Positions 33,373-42,545 of a stretch of DNA of 64,000 nt are shown here, piece after piece; position 1 is the stretch's first letter, and every line of letters starts with the position of its first letter. The notes beneath the pieces were generated by a model. That model was not told the DNA's origin. It saw only the letters and a program-made list of their open reading frames with translations, and did no database searches. Origin of the DNA: VGJW01 sp035285595 (GTDB lineage Bacteria; Cyanobacteriota; Sericytochromatia; S15B-MN24; VGJW01); NCBI GenBank assembly GCA_035285595.1, contig JAYKGV010000062.1:29009-93008 (forward strand). The letters are read 5' to 3'. The position numbers and the translations under genes were made by a program.

Positions 33373-35229
33373 GTGAGCGGTGTGAAAAACGGGCGGCCGG
33401 TTCTCGGCGTTGTCGTGACCGCGCTACTCGGTGCTTCCTGTGCGAGCCCGGTCCGGCCTTCGGCTTCTGCCGGTCCCCCTTCCCTTCATCCGCTGACGCT
33501 CAAGTTGCCGTTCCGTGCCCAGACGATGGCCGGCCGCCTCCAGGTCCTGACCGGAGACGGCCGGCTCCTTTTTGAGGAAGCCACGGAACTTCCCTCCGGG
33601 TCGACGGATATCCGCCTCACCGGCTTGGACCATGAAGGTGTGGCCTTGGTGACGTGGGCCTCCGCTCCGGACACAACGGGACCCAGTGGTCGCCCGTGGG
33701 CCGGTCTTGTCCGACTGATGCCGGCAAGCACGGCAAGTTTGGTCTTTGACGAGATGTCCACCGTTGCAGCAGCGGTGTGGCAGGCCTTTTGGCAGAAGGG
33801 CGGCGTTCCCGCTGACCAGACGCCTGAGAAGGTTCGGAAGATCGTGGAAGACCTTCTCGAACAAGTCACCGATAGCCATCCCAGGCTGCTCGACGCCTCG
33901 GGTGTGGCTGATGATCTCGTCGCCGGTCGTACTCCCGCCGTCTCGCGCGCAGGCCGGACCGGACGCGTGGTCTTCGGGATGGAGGGTTGGCCGGAATCCG
34001 CCCCGGCCAAGATTTGGGCGGACGACCTCACCTCTCTCCCCATCGACCAGCTGGACGCTGGCCTGCAAGATGGTAGACACGTCCGCTGGCAAGGCCTGTC
34101 ACCTGGGGAACGAGAACTGGTTCTCGAGTTGCCGATGGGCCCCGGCGGGACGTGGACGGCCACGACGTCGGTGAGGATCCACCCCGGGGAGGACAGCACG
34201 GCCAGCTGGAAGGTACCGGCATGGGAGCCGTTCGTGCCCTTGCCTGAAGCAAGAGGTGACGCCGGTGCAACTGCTCATGCTGGGGCCGTCTGGGCTGTCG
34301 CGGGCTACCGTCAGCTCCCTGACGGCAGCCTCGAGGCCACCGACACATGCTGGTGTTTGGACACCAACCGGGGGGGAGCCACATGGGTGGATCATGGTTC
34401 GTTGCCTTTCACGTCCGGCAGAACTCTGGCCCTGACGCACGATGGAAGACTTTACGTGCTCGGAGAGGATGGCGCGCTGGCCTCCGTGGCGCTGGGTTCT
34501 TCGCCGTGTACGGTGGCGGGTGCGTGGCGTCTCGAGTCAGGCAGATTGGAGACATCGGGAGCGCCGATCGCCCACTTTGCGGCCCTCGGCCGTGATTTGT
34601 TCGCCTTGGTCAGTCGCCCCGTGGAGAGCTCCGCGAACGAGCCACCCTTTGCACGAGCCGTCCGTGGTTACATCTGGATGCGCCGGCAGGCTTCCGACTG
34701 GACGACTGCCCTCGACCTGCCCGTACCCCAGGAACGGTCCGGTGTCCCCGGAGCCGCCCACCACAACGGGAAGATCCTGATAGCGGGCGGCAGAACACCA
34801 GGTTGGTACGGGCCCGCGGGGAGCGTGCCCTCCCAGAGAACGGTCTGGGCAGAGGAGCTGGATTTGACCACGCTTGCGCGACGTCCTGTCGACTTGCTGC
34901 CACGGGCCTTGGAGCAGGGCGCACTCGCTCCATCGCCCCTCGGATGGTTTCTTGCGGGTGGCCTCGGAGATCCGGACGTGACCACCCGAGCCACGTGGAT
35001 CCTTCCTTACGAAGGTGCATCCTGGCACCCCATGCCGCCACTAGGGCACGCGCGAACCCGCCACGCCATGGTCGCCACGGACACCCGCCTTCTGGCTCTG
35101 GGAGGCTTGGTCGGGTCTGGAGATGTCTCCTGGATAGGGCTCTCGGGTCGGGCTCTTGCCACGGTGGAAAGCCTGAACCTCGAACCGTGGCGAGAGGGCG
35201 TGAAGGCTCCTGGGAGCTTGAAGCCTTGA
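33373..35229 (+). CDS. Kelch-like beta-propeller lipoprotein 1
   Basis: A 618-aa predicted lipoprotein: signal with lipobox ALLGASC. The first part (about residues 40-290) has no family I recognise but looks like tandem beta domains (LTLKLPFRAQTMAG, TWTATTSVRIHPGED). From about residue 300 on, repeated Kelch-like blades are seen, such as AHAGAVWAVAGYRQL, HNGKILIAGGR, APSPLGWFLAGGLGD and ATDTRLLALGGLVG. GTG start after a G-rich purine stretch. The stop TGA overlaps the probable TTG start of the next gene. It is probably anchored in the envelope facing out or in the periplasm. Confidence 0.8.
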   Translation: MSGVKNGRPVLGVVVTALLGASCASPVRPSASAGPPSLHPLTLKLPFRAQTMAGRLQVLTGDGRLLFEEATELPSGSTDIRLTGLDHEGVALVTWASAPDTTGPSGRPWAGLVRLMPASTASLVFDEMSTVAAAVWQAFWQKGGVPADQTPEKVRKIVEDLLEQVTDSHPRLLDASGVADDLVAGRTPAVSRAGRTGRVVFGMEGWPESAPAKIWADDLTSLPIDQLDAGLQDGRHVRWQGLSPGERELVLELPMGPGGTWTATTSVRIHPGEDSTASWKVPAWEPFVPLPEARGDAGATAHAGAVWAVAGYRQLPDGSLEATDTCWCLDTNRGGATWVDHGSLPFTSGRTLALTHDGRLYVLGEDGALASVALGSSPCTVAGAWRLESGRLETSGAPIAHFAALGRDLFALVSRPVESSANEPPFARAVRGYIWMRRQASDWTTALDLPVPQERSGVPGAAHHNGKILIAGGRTPGWYGPAGSVPSQRTVWAEELDLTTLARRPVDLLPRALEQGALAPSPLGWFLAGGLGDPDVTTRATWILPYEGASWHPMPPLGHARTRHAMVATDTRLLALGGLVGSGDVSWIGLSGRALATVESLNLEPWREGVKAPGSLKP

Positions 35230-36533
35230 GAGTGCGACGCACCCAGCTGCGGGAGCAACTGCTCTTGCTGGGCCTGCTGCTGCCGGCGTGCCAGCCGGGT
35301 GACCATCCGACGGCACTCCCGCCCGTCCCGACTTTCGTCGTTGGTGGAACGTCAGCCGCTGGTGATTCAGGCAGAACAACCATAGAAGCCACCGCCTCGA
35401 CTCCCCCCAGCCTCGCCCCGCTAAACCCACAGAGCCCCGCGCCCACGATGAGCCCCCCCACGGCCGAACTGTCCCTCGGCGGGGCGGCGGCGCCAAAGGG
35501 AATCTGGCAGGATCAACCTCCGCTCAAGAGTCCGCGGGCCTTTCATGCCATGTTCCGATATCAAGGTACGGTCATGGCTTTTGGCGGTGACAACCGCAAC
35601 CTTCTGGACCTGCTGGACGAGCAGAGTCATCAGTGGCGCGCCCGTGCGTTCCCTGATCCCGGCCATGGCTGGGACACTCCGCCCTATTTCCCTGCGCAGA
35701 TGCATCCTCTGGGTCCCGCGACGCTCTTGGGACCGTGGGTCATGTTGCTGGGCCGCCCCCTGGAGGTCGGTGGCCTGACCGTCGATTTCTCGCCCATACT
35801 TTTCAATCCGGTTTCCGGACTGATGGGGCCCGGTCCCAGCGCGACCCAGACATTCCTTGCGCACCGGACGGCGGCGGGTGTCGTGTCGGATCCCACGGCC
35901 ACGCGTGTCGTGGTCGCAGGGGGCGAAACGACCCGGGAGTCACTCGCGCCCCCTGGACCCGATGGCGTGAGGCCACACGAACGGATCACATACACGATCG
36001 TCGAACGTATCGACTTTCCCTCCTTGCAATGGCAAGCGCTGGCCTCGTTGCCCTCACCCCTTAGCGACCCCGCGATCGCCTGGGTGGAGGGGGGCGTCAT
36101 CGTGGCGGGAGGCTTGCGCTGGATGCCGGCGGACGGCACCGCCCCCGAAAGTCGGGAGGGACAGGATGTGGTGGATGCAGACACCGCAAGACCTGTGCCT
36201 CAAAGGGGGTGCTGGCGGTTCGACTCCAGGCGAAATACCTGGACGGTCCTACCGGACCTGCCTGCAGCACGCCACGGGGCAAGAGCCCTCGTCGTGGACG
36301 ACAAGTTCTGGGTCATCGGTGGTCGAGGAGAAAACGGGCAGCCTACCCGTCGCTGCGACATCCTTGACCTCATCTCCGGGAAGTGGACCCAAGGTCCTTC
36401 CCTTCGCCAGGCACGAAGCCATGCCGCCGTGCTTGCCGATGGTGGTGGCGGCATCTGGGTGACCGGGGGATTGGACTCGAAGATGCTTCCTACGGATAGC
36501 GTGGAGTTCCTCGAAAGGGCGGGTCAGCCATGA
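35226..36533 (+). CDS. Kelch-like beta-propeller lipoprotein 2
   Basis: A 435-aa predicted lipoprotein with signal LREQLLLLGLLLPAC and a Thr/Pro-rich linker of about 60 residues. Kelch blades follow: PRAFHAMFRYQGTVMAFGGD, VVAGGETT, GGVIVAGGLRW, VVDDKFWVIGGRGEN and GGGGIWVTGGLDS, consistent with a propeller. The frame is open from 34803 inside the previous gene. TTG 35226 (TTGA overlap) has GGGAG nine bases upstream and is preferred over GTG 35232. It overlaps the following subtilase start (ATGA). It is probably a diverged paralogue of the upstream Kelch lipoprotein. Confidence 0.82.
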   Translation: MRVRRTQLREQLLLLGLLLPACQPGDHPTALPPVPTFVVGGTSAAGDSGRTTIEATASTPPSLAPLNPQSPAPTMSPPTAELSLGGAAAPKGIWQDQPPLKSPRAFHAMFRYQGTVMAFGGDNRNLLDLLDEQSHQWRARAFPDPGHGWDTPPYFPAQMHPLGPATLLGPWVMLLGRPLEVGGLTVDFSPILFNPVSGLMGPGPSATQTFLAHRTAAGVVSDPTATRVVVAGGETTRESLAPPGPDGVRPHERITYTIVERIDFPSLQWQALASLPSPLSDPAIAWVEGGVIVAGGLRWMPADGTAPESREGQDVVDADTARPVPQRGCWRFDSRRNTWTVLPDLPAARHGARALVVDDKFWVIGGRGENGQPTRRCDILDLISGKWTQGPSLRQARSHAAVLADGGGGIWVTGGLDSKMLPTDSVEFLERAGQP

Positions 36534-37915
36534 GGTCTCCAGCTGCCTGGTCGCTGCCTCTGATGGCGGCTTGTACCGTCTCGCCCGTGTCGTTCGCCGA
36601 GACAGGCGCGACGGCAAGACCTTCCTTGGAGGTCCTGCCCGGCCAGAGCCAGGAAAGGGTTGCCGTCGACCAGACTCCCCTCCGGGGGGTGACTGAGCAG
36701 GCGCCCTGGGGCGCCCGCACCACGGGCCGTCAGCTGGTCTCTTGGCAAGGAACCGCAGACGAGTTGCAGTGGCGGCGAAAACATCCTGCGGTACGAATTC
36801 TGGGCACGGTCACGCTGCGCCGGACCTGGGCTCTGGTAGAAGGCCTGACGCTCGGGGGCCCAGATACCATGGAAGAACGCAGGCGTGAGCGTCCGCGAAG
36901 CGTCCGCGGCGTGGCTGCGCTCTCGCCCTTGGATCGCCTGCAGTGGTCGTGGGGACCGCGCTTCATGGATGTCACCGGCGCCCACAACATCTGGCAGACC
37001 CTTCCCGGGAGACTCGGCCGCCCGCCTGTCGTGGCCATCATCGACACGGGTACGGAAACCTCCCATCCCGACCTGGACGTCCTTAGGAACCTGGATGCCG
37101 TGCACAGCCTGCTGGATGAAGGGGATATCCGCGACACCGTGGCGGATCCGAACGAAGACCACGGCACGGCGTGCGCAGGACTGGCAGGAGCACGCGACGA
37201 CGGCCTCGGCATGTCCGGGATGTCTCCCGGGGCCAAGATCCTGGGGCTAAGGGTCACGGATGAGGAGGGGACCATCACGGACTTTTCGATCCTTCAGGCC
37301 CTGAGGCTGGCCGCGGATTTCGGTCAGCCCGAAGCCACCCACCCTCTCCTGCGGGATGAAGGACACGGCCCGGTCAGGGTCGTGTCGATGAGCCTCGGGG
37401 GATATGATGCGCGAATCCTACCAGCCTATGAGGAGGCCTTCTCTCTGTTGCGGGAGCGGGGCATTCCTGCTTTCGTGGCGGCCGGAAACGAAGCGTGGAC
37501 GGACCGCATCGCGGCCCCTGCGAACCAGCGGGGTGCACTTGCCGTTGGCTGCACCATGCGCTATCTCGACACAGAATGGCTTGCCCCCTACAGCAACGCG
37601 GGTCCGGGCCTCCATGTCACGGCCGGCGGCAACATGGTCTATGCGCCGGTCTCACGAAGTCTTCGAGGAGTGGACTGGGCGCTGTTCAACGGGACCAGTG
37701 CCGCCACTCCGCTGGTCGCAGGCCTGGCTGCGCTCGTCACTTGGGCCAACGATGACCTCTCGAGCACCATGTCCCCGGAATCCTGGTGCGATCTCCTTGC
37801 CGCACACTTGGCGCGTACAGCAGAAGATCTCGGGACACCCGGGTGGGATCCGGGCTATGGACACGGCAGGATCCATACCCGTCGTGCCCTAGAGACTCCG
37901 CTCGATCCGCGCTGA
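36530..37915 (+). CDS. Subtilisin-like serine protease (subtilase 2)
   Basis: S8-family protease, 461 aa, with an N-terminal signal sequence that may be a lipobox (LPLMAAC). A pro-region of about 120 residues precedes the catalytic core with an intact triad: Asp172 (IIDTGTETSHPD), His211 (EDHGTACAGLAG) and Ser390 (NGTSAATP), and the oxyanion Asn in AAGNEA. GTACAG instead of GTHVAG is less common and recalls kexin- or furin-like members. Translation is coupled to the Kelch lipoprotein 2 gene through ATGA, so the three products are made together and may form one envelope complex. Confidence 0.92.
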   Translation: MRSPAAWSLPLMAACTVSPVSFAETGATARPSLEVLPGQSQERVAVDQTPLRGVTEQAPWGARTTGRQLVSWQGTADELQWRRKHPAVRILGTVTLRRTWALVEGLTLGGPDTMEERRRERPRSVRGVAALSPLDRLQWSWGPRFMDVTGAHNIWQTLPGRLGRPPVVAIIDTGTETSHPDLDVLRNLDAVHSLLDEGDIRDTVADPNEDHGTACAGLAGARDDGLGMSGMSPGAKILGLRVTDEEGTITDFSILQALRLAADFGQPEATHPLLRDEGHGPVRVVSMSLGGYDARILPAYEEAFSLLRERGIPAFVAAGNEAWTDRIAAPANQRGALAVGCTMRYLDTEWLAPYSNAGPGLHVTAGGNMVYAPVSRSLRGVDWALFNGTSAATPLVAGLAALVTWANDDLSSTMSPESWCDLLAAHLARTAEDLGTPGWDPGYGHGRIHTRRALETPLDPR

Positions 37916-38047
37916 ACTTCCCATGGGGATCGTCCCGGGACATCAAGGGTAGGCTCGCAGTTTGTGAAAATCAGATAAGGAAGCTCTGGTAGCGGGCATG
38001 CTTGAACCTATGACACCTTGGACCCATATCCATTGCCGGAGGAGCTC

Positions 38048-39121
38048 ATGACCCGCTACCCCTTTCACGGGCGCCTCGGGACCGCCGCTGCAACGCTCGC
38101 AGGGCTATTGGCCTGCACGCTGACGGTAGGACCCGCGGCTCAAGCCCATAACTACCCGGATCCCGGGAGTCATCGCTGGCAACTTTACAATCAGGAATCC
38201 GTCAGTTACACGGTGTGCGAGGATGCCATCTCGGACAAGCAGGTAAGTAAGGTCAAGGTCACCGAACAGCAGCTCAGCAGCACTCCCGAGACCACCACCA
38301 AGGTCACCACGGAGGAGCGTCGTAACCTTGCGCCCATCGTCACTGTTCGTGAAGAGGAGCGGGCTCAGGCGAAGGTCCCATTCAACAAAATCCAAGGGCG
38401 GGTCCAAACTTTCTACACGCGGCAACGCATCGACAAGTTCAAGGTCACGACGACAGTCCAGCCTTACGACCTCTATGATGTCACCCGCTGGCAACATCGC
38501 GAACATAAGGTGTTCGCAGTCACCTATCGTGTGACGGAGACGCTGACCTGGACGGATCCCAAGACGGGTGAGACCCTTACCCAAGCCGCACCTGCCTACG
38601 ATGAAACGGTGTCCGAGAACCGAACGACCGCCTGGGAAAACCGGTCGAGCGAAAAACGCACGAAGTCGGACAAGGATGCACCGGTCGACGTGGACACCTA
38701 CCTTTCCAATCGGGAGGTGGTGGAAGTGGTGGGGCGGCGGGCCATCGCCAACTTCAGCGCGGCTGTGGCCGGGCAGAATGTCGATACGGGTGCGCGGGCC
38801 TTCGCTGCGGACCGCAGCAGAAGCGGGGCGCGTGCCGGACAAGCAAGCGGCGTACAGGTACGCAGCGTCCTCGGGCAGTCCAAGGTCAAGGCCCAGGCTT
38901 CCGCTTCGGCCTTCTCAGGCGGAAATGCCAAGCAGGTCTTGATGGGCTCCGCCGGATTGCAGCTCAAGGTCGGTGGGGTAAGCGCTCAAATCCAGTCGGG
39001 TGGTCTCGTCAGGTATCAAGACAAGGTGTACGTTCCCACAGCCGTGGTGCGAGGAGAGGATGGCAGCATCCAGTCCGTCTCGTTTGTGGTCGATGGTCGC
39101 ACCCTCGTGGCGAATCCGTAG
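38048..39121 (+). CDS. Secreted protein of unknown function A
   Basis: A 357-aa product with a signal peptide probably cut at AAQA before HNYPDPG. The mature part is rich in Thr, Val, Glu and Lys and is probably all-beta, with many charged strands (SKVKVTEQQLSS, TTKVTTEERRN, RTTAWENRSSEK). The last 110 residues are Gly/Ala/Ser-rich and end in RYQDKVYVPTAVVRG..SFVVDGRTLVANP, which resembles a copper-amine-oxidase-like or stalk-type domain. A GGAGGAG site sits just before the ATG. The next secreted protein starts 13 nt downstream, so the two are probably co-expressed. No family recognised. Confidence 0.75.
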   Translation: MTRYPFHGRLGTAAATLAGLLACTLTVGPAAQAHNYPDPGSHRWQLYNQESVSYTVCEDAISDKQVSKVKVTEQQLSSTPETTTKVTTEERRNLAPIVTVREEERAQAKVPFNKIQGRVQTFYTRQRIDKFKVTTTVQPYDLYDVTRWQHREHKVFAVTYRVTETLTWTDPKTGETLTQAAPAYDETVSENRTTAWENRSSEKRTKSDKDAPVDVDTYLSNREVVEVVGRRAIANFSAAVAGQNVDTGARAFAADRSRSGARAGQASGVQVRSVLGQSKVKAQASASAFSGGNAKQVLMGSAGLQLKVGGVSAQIQSGGLVRYQDKVYVPTAVVRGEDGSIQSVSFVVDGRTLVANP

Positions 39122-39134
39122 GAGGAACAGAAAC

Positions 39135-40727
39135 ATGCCTTCTTTCCGTTACCTCCCCCCGAGCGCCCGTCTCGCGCTGGGCGGCCTCGTATCACTGACC
39201 GTCGGTCTTGGTGTGGCGCCCAGAGCCGTAGCCCATTACTACTCCAACAACGGCGTGGCTGAAGAAGACAAGCACATCAAGGGCCCTATCTCCGTGACCC
39301 GGACCGTCCAGGGGGGCCAAGTCTGCTACGTGGTCGGCTACACCGACTTCGCCTACCGGGACGTCTCCCCGCTCTTCTATCCCGCAGAGCAGGCCCTGCA
39401 GGCCTTGGAGCAGGCCTACTGCGTGGCACCCAACGCTTGGGGTTCCGACCCGGATCAGGCTCTCAATTGCCACCCAAGCAACCACGGGTCGCAAGCCGCA
39501 CTCTACTCGGGCTCAGTCTCGCCCCACGGTCAGGTCCTGCGGATTCCGGCGGATCCCAAGGAGTTCCAGTCCTACCTTGCCGGTTCGACCAATGGTGGTG
39601 GCAACAACCAGAACGGGGGCTTCGCCCAGAATGCGACGGTTGCCGGCACCCGACTCAGCCAGATTAACAACGAGCCGCAGATGGATGCCGCCGTCGCGCG
39701 AATGTACGCCTTCCAATTCGCTGCGCAAGCGAACGGGAAGACTCCGAATTCGGTGGACGGCATGGTCGCCGGTGCGAATGCCTACGCCAAGATGCAGCCC
39801 GCAGCTCAGATGTTCATGCAAGTGGCAGCGCTCTACAAGGGACAAATCGACTTCCAGGCCAACGGCAAAGTGGTCAGCGGTAACGCAGGCGGCAACTACA
39901 ACAACGCGAAGTTGGCCGCACTCTTGCGGAGTAAGGGCATTGGCACGGCAGGTGGTGTCGGCAACAATGACGTCGAGACCTTGGGTGCGGTGGCAAAGGC
40001 CTTGAACAACGGTCAAATCACCCTCTCTGACATCATCAATTCCGGCGCCATCAATGACCAAGCCCGCTACAACCGGATCATCGACTTCGTCGAGTCCGGG
40101 ACCTATGCCATGACCTTGGCAGACTACGACCGGTCGGCCTTCAACCCGAACAGCACGGCCAAGGGCAACCGGAATGGCAACACGGGCAATGCGACCTTCA
40201 ATTCGGTATCCGCCGCAACATTGAGGTCGGATCAGTCTTCCAAGACCAATCCCTATTATCAGCAGTTCAACTACTCGCCCAAGCCCTCCCGGGCGGGACA
40301 GCTTGCGGCTACGGATCCAACCTACCGCAAGATCCTGGAGTTGCATGATCTGCACGGAGTCGGAAGGATCTTCGGCAAGACGGAAGCCGAGAACTTTGCG
40401 GCGTCCATTCGCTGCTTCATGGCGATGGCGATGGATGGAGATCGGGTCCTGGCTAACTTGGACGCGCACGATCGCAACCACATGGTGGCCTTCGACGCTG
40501 ACAACAACGGGATCATCACTGATGCGGAGCTTGAAGTCGGCCTCCAAAAGCTGGCGACCTTCACCAAGGCCGTGGCTCAAGATGCGATGGAACAGTCCGG
40601 GGGAATAGCTCCGGGTGGGACGCGGGACCAGTCCTGCGGCATCGCTCCGACGCCCGCACCCACTCCCGTGCCCACGCCGAAGCCAACACCCGTACCGTCT
40701 GCTCCCAAGCCGTCGGGCGGATATTGA
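39135..40727 (+). CDS. Secreted protein of unknown function B with one EF-hand
   Basis: A 530-aa product with a signal peptide cut near RAVA before HYYSNNG. The body is Asn/Gly/Ala-rich with long helical parts (NNEPQMDAAVARMYAFQFAA). Near residue 453 a canonical EF-hand loop reads FDADNNGIITDAE, with Asp, Asp, Asn, Ile and Glu in calcium-ligand positions. The tail is a Pro/Thr/Val repeat (TPAPTPVPTPKPTPVP). A strong AGGAGGAA site lies upstream of the ATG. It follows secreted protein A by 13 nt and is followed by a strong terminator. No family recognised; calcium binding is likely. Confidence 0.78.
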   Translation: MPSFRYLPPSARLALGGLVSLTVGLGVAPRAVAHYYSNNGVAEEDKHIKGPISVTRTVQGGQVCYVVGYTDFAYRDVSPLFYPAEQALQALEQAYCVAPNAWGSDPDQALNCHPSNHGSQAALYSGSVSPHGQVLRIPADPKEFQSYLAGSTNGGGNNQNGGFAQNATVAGTRLSQINNEPQMDAAVARMYAFQFAAQANGKTPNSVDGMVAGANAYAKMQPAAQMFMQVAALYKGQIDFQANGKVVSGNAGGNYNNAKLAALLRSKGIGTAGGVGNNDVETLGAVAKALNNGQITLSDIINSGAINDQARYNRIIDFVESGTYAMTLADYDRSAFNPNSTAKGNRNGNTGNATFNSVSAATLRSDQSSKTNPYYQQFNYSPKPSRAGQLAATDPTYRKILELHDLHGVGRIFGKTEAENFAASIRCFMAMAMDGDRVLANLDAHDRNHMVAFDADNNGIITDAELEVGLQKLATFTKAVAQDAMEQSGGIAPGGTRDQSCGIAPTPAPTPVPTPKPTPVPSAPKPSGGY

Positions 40728-40735
40728 CCGCGGTA

Positions 40736-40778
40736 GCCCCCCGGCCCTCGTGTGGGCTGGGGGGCCACCCTCATTTTT
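40736..40778 (+). terminator. Rho-independent terminator after the secreted A/B pair
   Basis: A 12-bp GC-rich stem with one G-U pair (40736-40747 with 40754-40765), hexaloop TCGTGT, then TTTTT at 40774-40778. It closes the A/B operon 8 nt after the stop. Confidence 0.88.
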
Positions 40779-40794
40779 GCCTGAGATCTCCTGC

Positions 40795-42537
40795 ATGGCC
40801 CGAGTCCTCTTCTTGAGTCCCCCGCGGCGTCTGGACGGGACCCGCACGCTGTTCAACCATGCGACCCTGACCCTGGCGTCTCATCTGGCACGGCGAGGAC
40901 AGGAAAGTCGCCTCGTGCCGCTGGTCGGACCCGATTGGCCCGGACAACTGGAGAGTTACCTCGAAGCATATCGCCCAGATGTCGCCGCCATCAGTTGCAA
41001 ATGGTGGGATACCCTGTTCGGGGCCACTGAGGTCGCTCGCCGGGTCAAACAGCATCGATCCGCCATCCGAACCCTCGCGGGCGGACAAACGGCGACCTCC
41101 TTTGCCACGGAGCTGGTGAACCGCGGACTGTTCGACGCCGTCATACGAGGGGATGGCGAAGAACCGTTGTTGGCTTATGCTCAAGGACGCACGGGTCCTA
41201 ACCTGACTTGGCTTGATGACGGTGTCGTCCGACAGACGGAGCAGACTTATGTCCAACGGGCGGACAGTCCCGAAAACCTTACCCTCCTCGATGACCTCAC
41301 GGAGCTGGCCGATCCCTCTCTTCTGAAGTGGGTTGGCCGGGAAGTACCCTTCGTGTGGACCGGCAAGGGTTGCCGCAGCACTTGTCTGTACTGCGCCGGA
41401 AGTGCCCTGGGCCACAAGAGACTGTTCAATCGAACGGGCTATGTCTACCGCCCGGTGGAGCAGGTCGTCCACGACATGGAAGTCTTGGCCCCTTGGTCCG
41501 GTGGCACCTTTCTCTTCGACTTCGACCCCGTCACTGACCCTGCTAAGGAATCTTATTATCACGAGCTGTTCGAGAATCTCCCCCAGGGACGCTTTCATGC
41601 CCTCTTCTATTGCTGGTCCTTGCCAACGAGGGACTTCGTGGAGCGAATTTCCCAGACCTTCGCGACAGCTGTCGTCGGTATCGATGTCCAGACCTACTCC
41701 GAACCCCTGCGCCAACGTCTGGCCCAAAGGGCGTGGATCAAGCCCTTCTCTCCCGACGCCGACATACTTGATCGGCTCGAGGCCATCAAGGACGCAGGAA
41801 ATCTCTCGGCTTCCGTCTATGGCATCTTGGGTCTGGCCTCCGAAACTCAGGAAGATGTCACGCGAGCAGAGAGCTTCCTTGAGACGCTCGACGAACGGTT
41901 CGGCGACATCTTGCATGAGCTCGCCTTGACTCCCCTGTCTATCGAGCCGGGCGCCCTCGTGTCGGGAACACCAGCCAAATACGGCATGGTACCCCTACGC
42001 CAGACGCTGGATGACTACCTTGCACACACAGGACAGGCATGGCTCACCCGCCTGGGTTTCCACGACCAACCCTGGACAGGAGAAGGCCCGCATCCCTTTG
42101 GCCTTCATGGGGAGGGCGAATCGCCTGACCGGGTGTACCGCGACTACCAGAAACTGCAAGAGCGGCTACGAGCGATGGAACGGGCAAGGGAGGAACGCAG
42201 GGCCACGGCAGCCCTCGAGTTCACGGAGACCGAAGTCCGTCTGACGCTCTCCAACCGAACGGTCTTTGATCCTCAATGGCATCTGGTGCCGTGGGCCGTA
42301 GAGAACGCCGTCACGTGGAAACGTCCAAGGGTGAGGATAGATGCCCGAAACGCCTGGATCAAGGTCCCAGATAGTGAAAGCCTCGCCTTCGATGAACGCT
42401 ACGAGGAGACCGTGCGAGGCCTGGCGTCCATGAAAGACTCTTTGGGGAACGACAACCTTACCATCGTCATCGAGGGGCGAACGAACCAAGATTGGGGAGC
42501 CCTGCAGGAGATGATCGGGCCCACAAATCAGGCCTGA
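40795..42537 (+). CDS. B12-binding-type radical SAM protein
   Basis: A 580-aa protein. The N-terminal 140 residues fit a cobalamin-binding-like Rossmann region (RVLFLSPPRRLDG, RPDVAAISCKW, TLAGGQTATSFA, VIRGDGEEPLLAY) but lack a clear DxHxxG motif. A radical SAM domain follows with the iron-sulfur motif CRSTCLYC (CxxxCxxC), GTFLFDFDPVTDP and VVGIDVQTYSEPLRQRL. The last 130 residues are an unassigned extension. The ATG at 40795 follows the terminator; the longer frame overlaps the previous gene. It stands alone, so its substrate is unknown; methylation or peptide modification is possible. Confidence 0.85.
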   Translation: MARVLFLSPPRRLDGTRTLFNHATLTLASHLARRGQESRLVPLVGPDWPGQLESYLEAYRPDVAAISCKWWDTLFGATEVARRVKQHRSAIRTLAGGQTATSFATELVNRGLFDAVIRGDGEEPLLAYAQGRTGPNLTWLDDGVVRQTEQTYVQRADSPENLTLLDDLTELADPSLLKWVGREVPFVWTGKGCRSTCLYCAGSALGHKRLFNRTGYVYRPVEQVVHDMEVLAPWSGGTFLFDFDPVTDPAKESYYHELFENLPQGRFHALFYCWSLPTRDFVERISQTFATAVVGIDVQTYSEPLRQRLAQRAWIKPFSPDADILDRLEAIKDAGNLSASVYGILGLASETQEDVTRAESFLETLDERFGDILHELALTPLSIEPGALVSGTPAKYGMVPLRQTLDDYLAHTGQAWLTRLGFHDQPWTGEGPHPFGLHGEGESPDRVYRDYQKLQERLRAMERAREERRATAALEFTETEVRLTLSNRTVFDPQWHLVPWAVENAVTWKRPRVRIDARNAWIKVPDSESLAFDERYEETVRGLASMKDSLGNDNLTIVIEGRTNQDWGALQEMIGPTNQA

Positions 42538-42545
42538 ATTATCCG

